Below, in pieces: positions 24,191 to 33,281 of a DNA stretch of 52,245 nucleotides. The notes under the pieces are model-generated. The model was not told the DNA's origin. It did no database searches and worked only from the letters and a program-made list of their open reading frames with translations. The stretch is from positions 1 to 52,245 of IMG/VR virus record IMGVR_UViG_3300046009_002352. One strand, written 5' to 3'. The position numbers were made by a program, and so were the translations under genes. This stretch comes from a virus. Each line of letters begins with the position of its first letter. Position 1 is the first letter of the stretch.

Positions 24191-27100
24191 TTATACACTT
24201 TCTAAATACATTCCGCCTTCGCCTCCTCCTGTACCATTGTAAGATACTCTAACTTCAAATGTCCAAGACCCGGGGCCTACCAAATCATGATATGCAACCG
24301 ATAATCCTCCTCCGGTTCCCCCATAAGCTGCTTTCAGCAATACAGGTGTTAAAGTATATATATCAACTGTTGTATATACGTCATTAGGTCCCCAGGTAAA
24401 TGGGAATGCTCCAGCTCTAACCCTAGCGGTAAATCCTGCTTCAACAGTAATTAAACCTTCAGCTCCAAATGATCCAGATGGTTCTGACCCTGTTGAAACA
24501 ATACCAGGACCACCTCGTCCTTCAAACACTTCCCATGTTATACCGTATAATGCAGAAAATCTAACGCTTATAGCAACAGTGTCTGATAACCCTCCCGCAT
24601 CTGTTAATTTTATAACCATATCATATATCCCTTCAACTATGTCGCCGCTTGGTTGCGTCAGTTCTCCTGTTACTGGATCTATATAAAATCCAACTCCTCC
24701 GGATTCTATAGACCATGCTAAGTCTAATTGGTTCTGACTTGGATCAGCCGTTCCGTTATTGCCATAAAATGGATAAATAAATGTTTCACCTAAAGGAAAA
24801 TACAATGGACCTGATGGAGCTGCTGTTATTGTTGGAGCTACATTGCTTAGCGATCCTGTTTGATCAAAGGCGCTTATTATTGGTTGATTAGGTAAATTTG
24901 GCGTAGTTACAGTTATATAAAATGTATAAGAGTCCACATCATTAGAATCAAACCCGTAATAAAAATAGCTATTAGTTACTAAGTCAAAAGTATTGTCATC
25001 AACCCCTATTTGGATACTAAATCTACTTGTAATATCTGTTCCTAATTCATTAAGCACTTGCAATGTTATATTGCCAATAGGTACTGGCATTGGAAATCCT
25101 AATACATCCGCAAAATAAAAGCCATCGACCGCTTTATGTCCTATTTGAGCGGATTCAGGTAAATTAAATACCCAACCACCTATAGAATATGGCGCATCAG
25201 TGTCTTCTATAATTGCAGAATTAAGCTCCTCTATTATTCCAGATGTAGCAGTCTCCCAATATAAATCTAATCTTGAATCAACCGGTTCTGTTTCCATTAC
25301 AGCTAATCTTGCTAATGGCAAAAACCCATCTGTTACAGGATCTGGTAAACCATCTGTATTTCTACCTATTCTGGTTACTGTTGATAACCTTGCAATAAGT
25401 GGGTTAGATATATTTTGGTAAAATTGATAGTACTCAGTTAGTACCGGTGTGGCCGTAGGTGAAGAAGCTGGGAATAATGAATTTAGGGTAGCTATTGTAT
25501 TTACAAAAGAAAAAGTATTTCCTGGATAGAATTGTTGATTTAAAAAATTTTCTTGTCCTACTGTATCTATATATAAATTATTAACCCTAGCATATAACTT
25601 TACGCTACTTCTATACTGTTCTTGAGTATTACTAACATCATTTAAGTCCCTTGGAACCTTATTTATATTATCCCCAATAAGTACAAAATGTGATGTTTTA
25701 TCAAGTTCTTTATTATATTCTAATGGGTATGCAGCCATTATTCCAGGTAAATACACATTATAATAATCTTGCTCATTTTGCTTAACGACTATTTTATATG
25801 AATACCAGCCAAGCGGATTATATTCACCGCTATTAGCATCCCCATTATATATTCCAGGCCAATCTGTAATTCCATTTCCGGATATTACTTCATTAAATAA
25901 AACTTTTAATGAATAACCGGGCCATTGATTTATTATTTGGCCATTTTCTGGTATGTTACTACCAGGTGATTCTTCTTCAATATATGGCACATATAAAGAT
26001 GCTGCACCATAGCTTACACTGCCAGAAGTTGATGGTAATACAGCGTTAGATAATATAACCCCAGACTGTCTTCCGAATTTATCGGATAATACAACACCAA
26101 CTTCATAATTCCTATTTTGTTTTACAGAATGATTTGGGTATTCTATAGTACTGGTATAATTTTTATCTATATTAAAAGTAGCTTTATTATTACAAACAAC
26201 ATTATAATTTAAAAATTTAGGATAACCCTGCTTGTCTTGATAATTACTATAAACAATTCTATTACTAACAATCTCTTGTCCAAAAGCTCTTACAGGCGTT
26301 TTATCATATACTCTAATTAAATCTCTTTCAGGTAATGTTTTGAATGGTTTTTTAGATTGATAATTATATACATATATATCAGATGATCCTGCTTGAGCAG
26401 CTATTTGAGAAACAGGTATAATATCTACAACTTGCACAGCCAATCCATCAGATTCTTTATACAATATGTCTAGTTCTAATATTTTACATACAGATTCTAA
26501 CATATTTCCAGGACATGGTAACTTTATTTGCAAATATATATCATTTGCTTTATTATACATAAAGGAAACTATTGTACTACGGAATGCTGCTGTTTCGTTG
26601 TCAACTATTGGCTCACTGGTTATATCAACCGGAGGTTCATATAAAAAATAACCATCTTGTTTTGGTATAAATGCTATTTGTGTAAATGGTGCAAATATAG
26701 AATATTCATTATCATCAAATCTAAATCTATAACTAAATCTAACAAACTTATCTTCTAAATATGTTGGGTCTCCTATAAAATCAGGATTGTAATATGGGTT
26801 TGCATTAAACTTTATTTCTTGGTTGTCTAATAATGTTATATTTTCAGATACCTCTACAGTAAAAGTTATAGGATCATAATCAACAACTCTTACATTATTA
26901 GGTATACCAGTTCCTGAAACTAATTGTCCAATTTGTGGAGTAAATCCAGTACCAGGATCATCTATTATAAAAGTATTGGTAGTTGTTATTGCTCCATTAA
27001 CAATAGCGGTTGAACCATAAGGAGGTAAAAACTCACTGGAGACATCATACATTGTTGTTTCATATTCACCTGGTGCTTCTGTACTTTCAGTATATAACTC

Positions 27101-27649
27101 AGGAGCATATACTGGACTAAGCTTAGCTACAGATATTTGATCTTCAATTGTATAATATGTGCTGGAACTTAAAGCATTGTTTACATTTATTTTTCTTGGT
27201 TGATTCCTATTATCAGTCCAAAATAATAAATCTTCTAAAAGACTTACACCTATAATAGGTGAATTTTTTGAAAAATTTAAAAAAGCACCTTCAACTAGTT
27301 TAACATAAGTATTCTGTAGCACATTATATACGTATATATAATTATTTGCTAATGGTGAATAATATGGGGGTGTTGTTGGCGATGTATAATCAGTTAAGAA
27401 TAAAAATACCCTATTGTTAGATGTGTCAACAAAATAACCAACACAGTCTAAATTAGGAGTTCCTGTTAAAGTATTAAAGTCTATAACAAGTTCATTTCCT
27501 AATATTGTTTGTAAGGCACCCACATCTGAATTTTCAGATTTACTTATTTGTAAATTTATTGCATTACGATATTCATTCTCAGCAATTAGCCGATCATCAA
27601 CATCTTTATTCATCTTAGCACCTGTAAAATTATTCGTAGTTTCTGCCAT
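24191..27649 (-). CDS. Large tail stabilisation (muzzle-type) protein
   Basis: The protein has 1152 residues. The N-terminus has a pattern I recall from crAss-like and related phages: GAKMNKDVDDRLIAENEYRN then ISKSENSDVGALQTILGN, annotated there as stabilisation protein and seen in the tail muzzle. The remainder is beta-rich with many Tyr/Pro/Gly segments. Around 945-1050 there is a cadherin/Ig-like portion (TDAGGLSDTVAISVRF, IDPVTGELTQPSGD) as found in putative Ig folds, and the C-terminus is glycine-rich (GGTGGGLSVAYH, GGGEGGMYLE). It would form or brace the short tail below the portal. It follows two connector proteins, which fits head-to-tail gene order. Confidence 0.75.
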   Translation of the reverse strand: MAETTNNFTGAKMNKDVDDRLIAENEYRNAINLQISKSENSDVGALQTILGNELVIDFNTLTGTPNLDCVGYFVDTSNNRVFLFLTDYTSPTTPPYYSPLANNYIYVYNVLQNTYVKLVEGAFLNFSKNSPIIGVSLLEDLLFWTDNRNQPRKINVNNALSSSTYYTIEDQISVAKLSPVYAPELYTESTEAPGEYETTMYDVSSEFLPPYGSTAIVNGAITTTNTFIIDDPGTGFTPQIGQLVSGTGIPNNVRVVDYDPITFTVEVSENITLLDNQEIKFNANPYYNPDFIGDPTYLEDKFVRFSYRFRFDDNEYSIFAPFTQIAFIPKQDGYFLYEPPVDITSEPIVDNETAAFRSTIVSFMYNKANDIYLQIKLPCPGNMLESVCKILELDILYKESDGLAVQVVDIIPVSQIAAQAGSSDIYVYNYQSKKPFKTLPERDLIRVYDKTPVRAFGQEIVSNRIVYSNYQDKQGYPKFLNYNVVCNNKATFNIDKNYTSTIEYPNHSVKQNRNYEVGVVLSDKFGRQSGVILSNAVLPSTSGSVSYGAASLYVPYIEEESPGSNIPENGQIINQWPGYSLKVLFNEVISGNGITDWPGIYNGDANSGEYNPLGWYSYKIVVKQNEQDYYNVYLPGIMAAYPLEYNKELDKTSHFVLIGDNINKVPRDLNDVSNTQEQYRSSVKLYARVNNLYIDTVGQENFLNQQFYPGNTFSFVNTIATLNSLFPASSPTATPVLTEYYQFYQNISNPLIARLSTVTRIGRNTDGLPDPVTDGFLPLARLAVMETEPVDSRLDLYWETATSGIIEELNSAIIEDTDAPYSIGGWVFNLPESAQIGHKAVDGFYFADVLGFPMPVPIGNITLQVLNELGTDITSRFSIQIGVDDNTFDLVTNSYFYYGFDSNDVDSYTFYITVTTPNLPNQPIISAFDQTGSLSNVAPTITAAPSGPLYFPLGETFIYPFYGNNGTADPSQNQLDLAWSIESGGVGFYIDPVTGELTQPSGDIVEGIYDMVIKLTDAGGLSDTVAISVRFSALYGITWEVFEGRGGPGIVSTGSEPSGSFGAEGLITVEAGFTARVRAGAFPFTWGPNDVYTTVDIYTLTPVLLKAAYGGTGGGLSVAYHDLVGPGSWTFEVRVSYNGTGGGEGGMYLESV

Positions 27650-27655
27650 TATATT

Positions 27656-28891
27656 TTAGTGTTTAATCCATTTTGATTTACCTCTCATAACTTGTACAAT
27701 TTCATGTAGCTTGATGGTAGATAAACGTATTTTTGCATTTCTTAATTTAGCAAACTTTTCTTTATTTAATCTTTGTACTAGATATTCTGGAGAATCTCTT
27801 CTGGTAGCAACAATAGCATGTAATATATAAGCATACATAGCTTCTTCTGCCATCTTAGGTACCCTCGTGTCTAAATCATAAGCTAATCCATCAGATATAT
27901 AATCCAATGTAATAATCATCTTATGCAAATTACTTGAAAAAGAAACTTTACCTTCCCTATCATTTATTGTAAACCAACCATTACCTTGCGCATATTGAGG
28001 ATCTAATCCGTATTGTCTTCCAACAATACCAAAGTTATCCCAACCATAATCATAAATATCAAGTCCATTATTGTAGTTTACTGAGTTAGCTAAGTATGTG
28101 CCATTAAGCATATCTGTATTTGCTCTTCTCCATCTCTCTTCTATGATAGGCTCAGTGTCAATATTATTATTAAAATTATCCTGCACCTCAACCCCATAAT
28201 CGTCCTGTAACGGTGCTTCTGATGGATTAGATGTTAAGTTATTAGCTGGATAAATTGGATGCTTTACGCCTTGTCTATCGATCCAATACATACCAACATA
28301 GTTAACATAATCTTGTGGTAATACAACGCTTAATGAATGTGGTATAGTTAATTCTTGAGATTTAATACTTTTCAATGTATCATAACTAAATTCCTGCATT
28401 GCTCTTTTAGCATGAAAGATTACATCAGTTCTTTTTACATCGGGTATTAATTTACCATTACCAACATAAGCAACCATGAAACTATTTATAACATCATTTA
28501 AACTTGTATATTGGTAACCACCGTAATTTTCTTCAACAGTTGTTCCATAAGCATCTTTATCACCATAGTTTCCGCCAGTTAATACTTTTAATTGTACAAC
28601 TATATATTCGCCATCAGCGGGAGTAGAACCAATAAAATTTATTACATTATCTATTACAGAATATTCGTCTGTATATTCTACAAAAGATCCTGGATAACCT
28701 GTTGGACTTGTGTATAATTTAAAATTATTCAAAGGATAATCTACATTAAGAGGATCCCATGAATAAAAAATTAAATTAGTATTAAAGGTAGTTAAAAATT
28801 GATTTTCTGAACCATCTCCTATAAACCCTTGAACTCCTTCATAGTATTGTCTGTTTGTTTCGGTAATTAAACCGCCATTAGGCATTGGCAT
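27656..28891 (-). CDS. Head-tail connector/ring protein (411 aa)
   Basis: The product begins MPMPNGGLITETNRQYYEG, so a second ATG two codons in is also possible. The centre has NDVINSFMVAYVGNGKLIP, KRTDVIFHAKRAMQEFSYDT and LPQDYVNYVGMYWIDRQG, a combination I associate with the connector (ring) proteins of crAss-like phages: a helical adaptor next to a beta domain. The C-terminus is basic and helical (KEKFAKLRNAKIRLSTIKL). It probably joins the portal to the tail. It is followed 6 bp later by the stabilisation protein and preceded by another connector-like gene. Confidence 0.72.
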   Translation of the reverse strand: MPMPNGGLITETNRQYYEGVQGFIGDGSENQFLTTFNTNLIFYSWDPLNVDYPLNNFKLYTSPTGYPGSFVEYTDEYSVIDNVINFIGSTPADGEYIVVQLKVLTGGNYGDKDAYGTTVEENYGGYQYTSLNDVINSFMVAYVGNGKLIPDVKRTDVIFHAKRAMQEFSYDTLKSIKSQELTIPHSLSVVLPQDYVNYVGMYWIDRQGVKHPIYPANNLTSNPSEAPLQDDYGVEVQDNFNNNIDTEPIIEERWRRANTDMLNGTYLANSVNYNNGLDIYDYGWDNFGIVGRQYGLDPQYAQGNGWFTINDREGKVSFSSNLHKMIITLDYISDGLAYDLDTRVPKMAEEAMYAYILHAIVATRRDSPEYLVQRLNKEKFAKLRNAKIRLSTIKLHEIVQVMRGKSKWIKH

Positions 28892-28896
28892 AGGTC

Positions 28897-29640
28897 TTAG
28901 TTTTTAGAGTTAATTTCTTCTTGTTGAGATTTTTGTGCTGCAACTTGTACAATTTCTGGATCACGTATTATAACACCAGCATATAATAATATCTTGGTTA
29001 TAACATTTGTTTGTTCAGAAGCATCTAATTCAAATTGCGTTGATGTTGGTGGGTAATATATATATGGACCATTAGTCCAAGGTATAACTCCTCCAATACC
29101 ACTATATCCCCAAACAACATTATTTGGCTTTCTAATATAAGAAACACTAATGTCGCTTGTTATATCTTTAGGCCATACATATATTTTAGGATTTGTTGTA
29201 TTTGCTCCAGCTGTTCCTACAGTGGAATTTTCATATACGTAAAGCGGGAATGTTTTTGTAGGTTTTGTAAGGGGAGATAAATTAATATATAGTAAATAGT
29301 CCTTTTGAACTCTTTCTACTTCTATTTCATCTTTATATATTACAGTACCTATTTTATGAAGATTGGTTGGAACTGCAAAATGGTCAGTACTGAATGTACA
29401 ATTACCAAATGTTTTGAATATAGAAATCATATTGTCTATATTCTTTTGTCTATCGGCATATTCCGTGTTAGATTGTTGAACCCTTAATTGTTGGTTTAAA
29501 TCATCAAAATAAGATTCAAATATTTCTAATTGAACCTGTGTTGCTACTTTGTTAAACTCATCCGGAGTCATATAGCCTCTCTGTTCTTTATTAAGAATAG
29601 AAAGTACTGTTTTGTAAACTGTATCTACGTTTATTGCCAT
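28897..29640 (-). CDS. Second connector/adaptor-type protein (247 aa)
   Basis: The N-terminal helical part (DTVYKTVLSILNKEQRGYMT, then PDEFNKVATQVQLEIFESYF) is typical of phage adaptor proteins that dock on the portal clip: a DEFN...A..QLEIF helix pair. A beta-rich middle follows (YKDEIEVERVQKDYLLYINL, PKIYVWPKDITSDISVSYIR) and a C-terminal helix (TNVITKILLYAGVIIRDPEI). It probably forms the first ring under the portal. It sits just after the strong hairpin at 29665-29696. Confidence 0.7.
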   Translation of the reverse strand: MAINVDTVYKTVLSILNKEQRGYMTPDEFNKVATQVQLEIFESYFDDLNQQLRVQQSNTEYADRQKNIDNMISIFKTFGNCTFSTDHFAVPTNLHKIGTVIYKDEIEVERVQKDYLLYINLSPLTKPTKTFPLYVYENSTVGTAGANTTNPKIYVWPKDITSDISVSYIRKPNNVVWGYSGIGGVIPWTNGPYIYYPPTSTQFELDASEQTNVITKILLYAGVIIRDPEIVQVAAQKSQQEEINSKN

Positions 29641-29664
29641 TGTTTGTTTTTATTATAATATTTA

Positions 29665-29696
29665 GGCAGCTACCGCGTTATTACGCAATAGCCGCC
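29665..29696 (-). other. Very stable 14-bp intergenic hairpin
   Basis: On the transcribed minus strand GGCGGCTATTGCGT pairs with ACGCGGTAGCTGCC over an AATA loop: 14 continuous pairs, three of them G-U. It lies between the 254-residue gene and the connector gene. A TAAATATTATAAT stretch follows rather than a U-run, so it may be an RNA-processing or stabilising element, or an imperfect terminator. Confidence 0.7.
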
Positions 29697-29715
29697 TTTA
29701 TATTAGTATTACGTA

Positions 29716-30480
29716 TTATTGAAGTTTTTTCTCAATAGATTGGAAGATTTCAATACCTTCGTCTGTCTTGAAAAAAGCAGCCATAGCCGAATACGGATTT
29801 TCATCAAATGGAACTGTCATTAATTTTTTACCATTAGTTGCCCATTTAAAATCACGTTGATCAGGGGATAGCTTTATAATATTCGCTTCGCATGCTTTAA
29901 TAGCAAAATTACGCAGCTGTATGTTTTCATCATTAACTAAATCTAAGAATAAACCTGGGTTTCTCTTAGCAAAGATTAACAAGTCTCTTTTTATCTCCTT
30001 AGAAGTCATCTTAGATACCTTAGATCCTAATTCAACACGAAGAATCGCTTCAGCTTGATCTACATCCATAGTTGATGCAGCTGTCATTGCTTCTAATTCT
30101 TGTTCTAAATAATCTAATTCATCAACCGCAATTAATACAGCGTCAAACTCTTGATATTTTCTATTAAGTTGTGGATGAAATAGAGATAATAATTTTTGTA
30201 AATTTTGTTGTTCTTTTGGAACTGTTAGTGTTCCATTCTTAAATATAATGTGTCCAAGTGTAGCTTCTCCTTTTTGTTCATCTACAAATGGTGAATTTTG
30301 ATTTGTTGCATATCTCAATTCTCTTTGTTCTTTTGTTACTGGATCAAACCATAACAGAGGAAATCTTCTAGAGTGTCTTGAAGATATTGTATAAGTTAGT
30401 GGACTATATGGTCCCATTAATAGATATGTTCTATCTTTTACCTCCCAAGCTTCTTGGGTTGTTGTTTTTTCTTTTGACAT
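29716..30480 (-). CDS. Conserved capsid-adjacent phage protein, unknown function
   Basis: The protein has 254 residues. The N-terminal third has HSRRFPLLWFDPVTKEQREL, RYATNQNSPFVDEQKG and GHIIFKNGTLTVPKEQQNLQ, a block I recall as strongly conserved just after the major capsid gene in Bacteroidetes phages. The middle is a long acidic helix (DELDYLEQELEAMTAAS), the C-terminal part is helical (SKEIKRDLLIFAKRNPGLFL) and it ends DEGIEIFQSIEKKL. It could be a capsid accessory or head-completion protein. It is bracketed by the terminator after the capsid gene and the 14-bp hairpin, so its expression is probably set separately from its neighbours. Confidence 0.65.
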   Translation of the reverse strand: MSKEKTTTQEAWEVKDRTYLLMGPYSPLTYTISSRHSRRFPLLWFDPVTKEQRELRYATNQNSPFVDEQKGEATLGHIIFKNGTLTVPKEQQNLQKLLSLFHPQLNRKYQEFDAVLIAVDELDYLEQELEAMTAASTMDVDQAEAILRVELGSKVSKMTSKEIKRDLLIFAKRNPGLFLDLVNDENIQLRNFAIKACEANIIKLSPDQRDFKWATNGKKLMTVPFDENPYSAMAAFFKTDEGIEIFQSIEKKLQ

Positions 30481-30510
30481 GATATAATATAATTAATTAT
30501 TTTTTTATTT

Positions 30511-30559
30511 TAAAAGTAAAAAAGAGTAAAAGTTACCCCCGTAATTTCAACGAGGGTAA
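30511..30559 (-). terminator. Rho-independent terminator after the capsid gene
   Basis: On the minus strand TTACCCTCGT pairs with ACGGGGGTAA over a 7-nt loop (10 pairs, one G-U; plus-strand 30533-30559), followed by CTTTTACTCTTTTTTACTTTT. This would cut transcription beyond the capsid gene and give high capsid mRNA with less read-through. Confidence 0.75.
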
Positions 30560-30581
30560 AATTTACACTAATTGGTTGTTA

Positions 30582-32036
30582 CTAGGATGCTGAAGAAGTA
30601 AATAACACAAAGTTATTAGCTCCTTGAACACATAAACATCTTTCAGATAAGAAGTTTACCTCCATTGCATCTAAATCAGATGTATATGCTCCACCAACAG
30701 ATCCTAATACCCAAGATTTCATTCTTCTATCGTCAGCTTGAGAAGCTCTATAACGAACGTGTAAGAATGGTCTACGGATATTTGTTCCTAAGATTTGATC
30801 ATAAACAGTTGAAGTTCCTGCAGGTACCAAGATACCATCGATAGCAGACTCAGCTACAGCTCCACGAGTAGAAGCATCATTTAAGTATTTCCAATCTGTT
30901 TTGTAGAAATCATAAGAACCTCTACGGAAACCAGAGAATCCTAAGTTTAATGCCATTTCTTCAGAGTTTTCAAATAACCCGTAAGCAACACCACCAGCAG
31001 CACCAGAAGATAAAGAAGCTAACATATCATCAAAATCTAAAGATGTTTGACGGTTTAAGAACAACATGTTTTCTTCAATAGCCCCTTGAGTATCTAAGTT
31101 TCTTAAGATTGAATCGAAATCAGCTAATCCAGCAGCAGCAGTAAAGTTATTTAATACGTTACCTCTTTCTTGAACAGCAGCGAATAAACCTTGTGTACCT
31201 TTTTTACCAGCAGCTAAAGCAGCAGATCCAGTAGCAGCTAATTCACCCTCTACAACAGCCATTTCTAAATAATCTTCGAAACGTAATCTTGTTTCAGATT
31301 CAGCTTTTAAGTACCACATAAATCCACCAGCACCATCTTCAGTAGCAATTTCTACCCATCCAATCTGTGCAGTATCAGAACCATTAACAACATATTTGTT
31401 ACGGATGATAATTGGAGAGTTAGAGAATTGAGTAAAGCTTGGTTCGATGCTTGTATAATTATCGTTTGTTAAAGTAGATCCTTTTTTGTATTCAGAACCA
31501 TAAACGAAGATTTTTAAATCATCCATTCCATCTGTAAATCCAGCAGCAGCTAAAGTAGCAGCAGTATAAGGAGCAACAGTTAAAGCACCTGTAGTAATGT
31601 TACTAGCAGTTACAATAGCTTTTACTTCTAATCCTGTAGCAGGATTCATAATAACGATAGTCTGATTAATAGAAATAACGTTTTGTACGAAATCAGCAGG
31701 GTTAGTTGGAGTTAAGTTAACTGGAATAAGCAATGTATTCGCAGCGGCACTTACTACATCAACTCCTGTGTAAGCAATGTGTAATCTATTTTGTTCTGAC
31801 CAAATAACCTGATCTGAAGCCATTGGCATTTCAGCCCCAACCATACGTAAGAAACCAGATAAAGTTCTGTTTCCATAACGCTCTACTTCTTGTTCGTAGA
31901 TTTCTGGTAAATATTGTTGTGCAAAAGATACGAAATCCGCATTGTTAGGATCCGTAAAGTTTAGATAGTTAGTATCTAAAGCTTGTTGTTTCTGAGACGG
32001 TTTAATCGTCCCAAAGCTAGGCGTTACATCTGCCAT
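30582..32036 (-). CDS. Major capsid protein
   Basis: The protein has 484 residues, preceded by scaffold and portal genes and followed by a terminator, as expected of the major capsid gene. It starts MADVTPSFGTIKPSQ. Recognisable parts are FAQQYLPEIYEQEVERYGN, a helix GFMWYLKAESETRLRFEDYL (a likely HK97-type spine helix) and GSVGGAYTSDLDAMEVNFLS near the end. The middle has two low-complexity Ala/Gly stretches (GSAALAAGKKGTQG, SSGAAGGVAYG). I relate it to the crAss-like capsid family from memory, without alignment. Its codons look less AT-driven than those of its neighbours, as in many highly expressed genes. Confidence 0.82.
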   Translation of the reverse strand: MADVTPSFGTIKPSQKQQALDTNYLNFTDPNNADFVSFAQQYLPEIYEQEVERYGNRTLSGFLRMVGAEMPMASDQVIWSEQNRLHIAYTGVDVVSAAANTLLIPVNLTPTNPADFVQNVISINQTIVIMNPATGLEVKAIVTASNITTGALTVAPYTAATLAAAGFTDGMDDLKIFVYGSEYKKGSTLTNDNYTSIEPSFTQFSNSPIIIRNKYVVNGSDTAQIGWVEIATEDGAGGFMWYLKAESETRLRFEDYLEMAVVEGELAATGSAALAAGKKGTQGLFAAVQERGNVLNNFTAAAGLADFDSILRNLDTQGAIEENMLFLNRQTSLDFDDMLASLSSGAAGGVAYGLFENSEEMALNLGFSGFRRGSYDFYKTDWKYLNDASTRGAVAESAIDGILVPAGTSTVYDQILGTNIRRPFLHVRYRASQADDRRMKSWVLGSVGGAYTSDLDAMEVNFLSERCLCVQGANNFVLFTSSAS

Positions 32037-32048
32037 AATTCTTTAATT

Positions 32049-33248
32049 TTAATTGTTAAATTTGTTTTTTATTTTTAGCTTTGTAGAATCAACACCATTA
32101 ATTGCTTTAACTTTAAAACCATTTACAAATATTTCCCCGCTAGCAGTTTGCCTTGGAGTAGCATTTATATTATTTGATTTTGCAGTTATTTCTTTAATCG
32201 CGTCTGCCTTACCTTGCTCATAAAAATGATTAGCTAAGGTATCTACGTTTTCAGCAGCATACATTGCTTTGTGATAGCCTTTCAAATCTGTAACTTCCCC
32301 GTTGTCATTCAAGAACCTCTTGATTAGGTTTGTAATGTTTGATTGCTTATCTGCTACAACATCTGTATTTTGAATGCCATATCTAAAATTCTTTTCTCCT
32401 AACTTAAAATCAAAACCTTTGAAATCTTGAGAGAAAAAACTTTTTGTGTCATTCTTAAATTTAGAATGTTGAGTTTCTACAATTTCCTGCTCTTGTTGGT
32501 ATCGGTTAAAAAAGTCAAGTGCTTTTTGTTGATCTTTATTTATACTTGGTCGTAACTTTACTTCCTCATAATACTTAGATTTAAGATCTTCTAAAAACTC
32601 TTTTGCTTTTGCAACTTCTTCCTTAAATGCGAGTTTCTTTTTACGGATGTCTCGCTCATCGTCTTCGTCCTCATCATAAGCAAATCGATCGTCCATTAAG
32701 AAATCAATCTCTTCTTCATTAAGATGTGGTCTAGTCTTTTTATAATATTCTTTTAATAATACCTCATTATTAACAGTTGAATAATCAGCATTCAATCTAA
32801 TATAATCTTCTATTGATCCACCTGTCTCCTCCATAAAAGAAACTAACTTTTCAATGTTCTCTGGTAATTGCTTACCGGTTGATTCTAATTCATTAAAAGC
32901 CTCTACAGCCTCAGCTTCAAGTTCAGTAGCCGAAGTATTAATCTCTTCATCTGATACCTCTTGAATTACTGTAATAGTTGTTACTTCTTCTTTGCTTTCA
33001 ACTTGGATGGTAGGGACTTCTTGTTCGGTGTTTCCTTGCTCCATTTTTTGCAATCCCATTTCGGGCTGTTCTGACTGTAACACGCTTTCATTTGTGCTTT
33101 GCTCTTGAATGGCATCTGTATTTTCTGTTTTAATTGTTTGTAAATCAACTTTTGCAACTGCCGCAGGTTTATTTAATTTCTTTGGTGTTGTTCTTGGTTT
33201 TGGTTTTTGTAATTTAAAACTTCCTTCTTGTTTTACATTTTCTGACAT
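32049..33248 (-). CDS. Probable scaffolding protein
   Basis: The protein has 399 residues and is strongly acidic with Gln/Glu/Lys-rich low complexity in the first 130 residues, an acidic run around residue 195 (AYDEDEDDERDIRKKK), long helices (EEVAKAKEFLEDLKSKYYEE) and a basic C-terminus (KLKIKNKFNN). This profile, together with a position directly upstream of the capsid gene in transcription order and downstream of the portal gene, is typical of scaffold proteins that shape the procapsid and leave during DNA packaging. No protease motif is present. Confidence 0.7.
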   Translation of the reverse strand: MSENVKQEGSFKLQKPKPRTTPKKLNKPAAVAKVDLQTIKTENTDAIQEQSTNESVLQSEQPEMGLQKMEQGNTEQEVPTIQVESKEEVTTITVIQEVSDEEINTSATELEAEAVEAFNELESTGKQLPENIEKLVSFMEETGGSIEDYIRLNADYSTVNNEVLLKEYYKKTRPHLNEEEIDFLMDDRFAYDEDEDDERDIRKKKLAFKEEVAKAKEFLEDLKSKYYEEVKLRPSINKDQQKALDFFNRYQQEQEIVETQHSKFKNDTKSFFSQDFKGFDFKLGEKNFRYGIQNTDVVADKQSNITNLIKRFLNDNGEVTDLKGYHKAMYAAENVDTLANHFYEQGKADAIKEITAKSNNINATPRQTASGEIFVNGFKVKAINGVDSTKLKIKNKFNN

Positions 33249-33281
33249 GATATAATAATATAAAATTGGTTAATATTTTTT

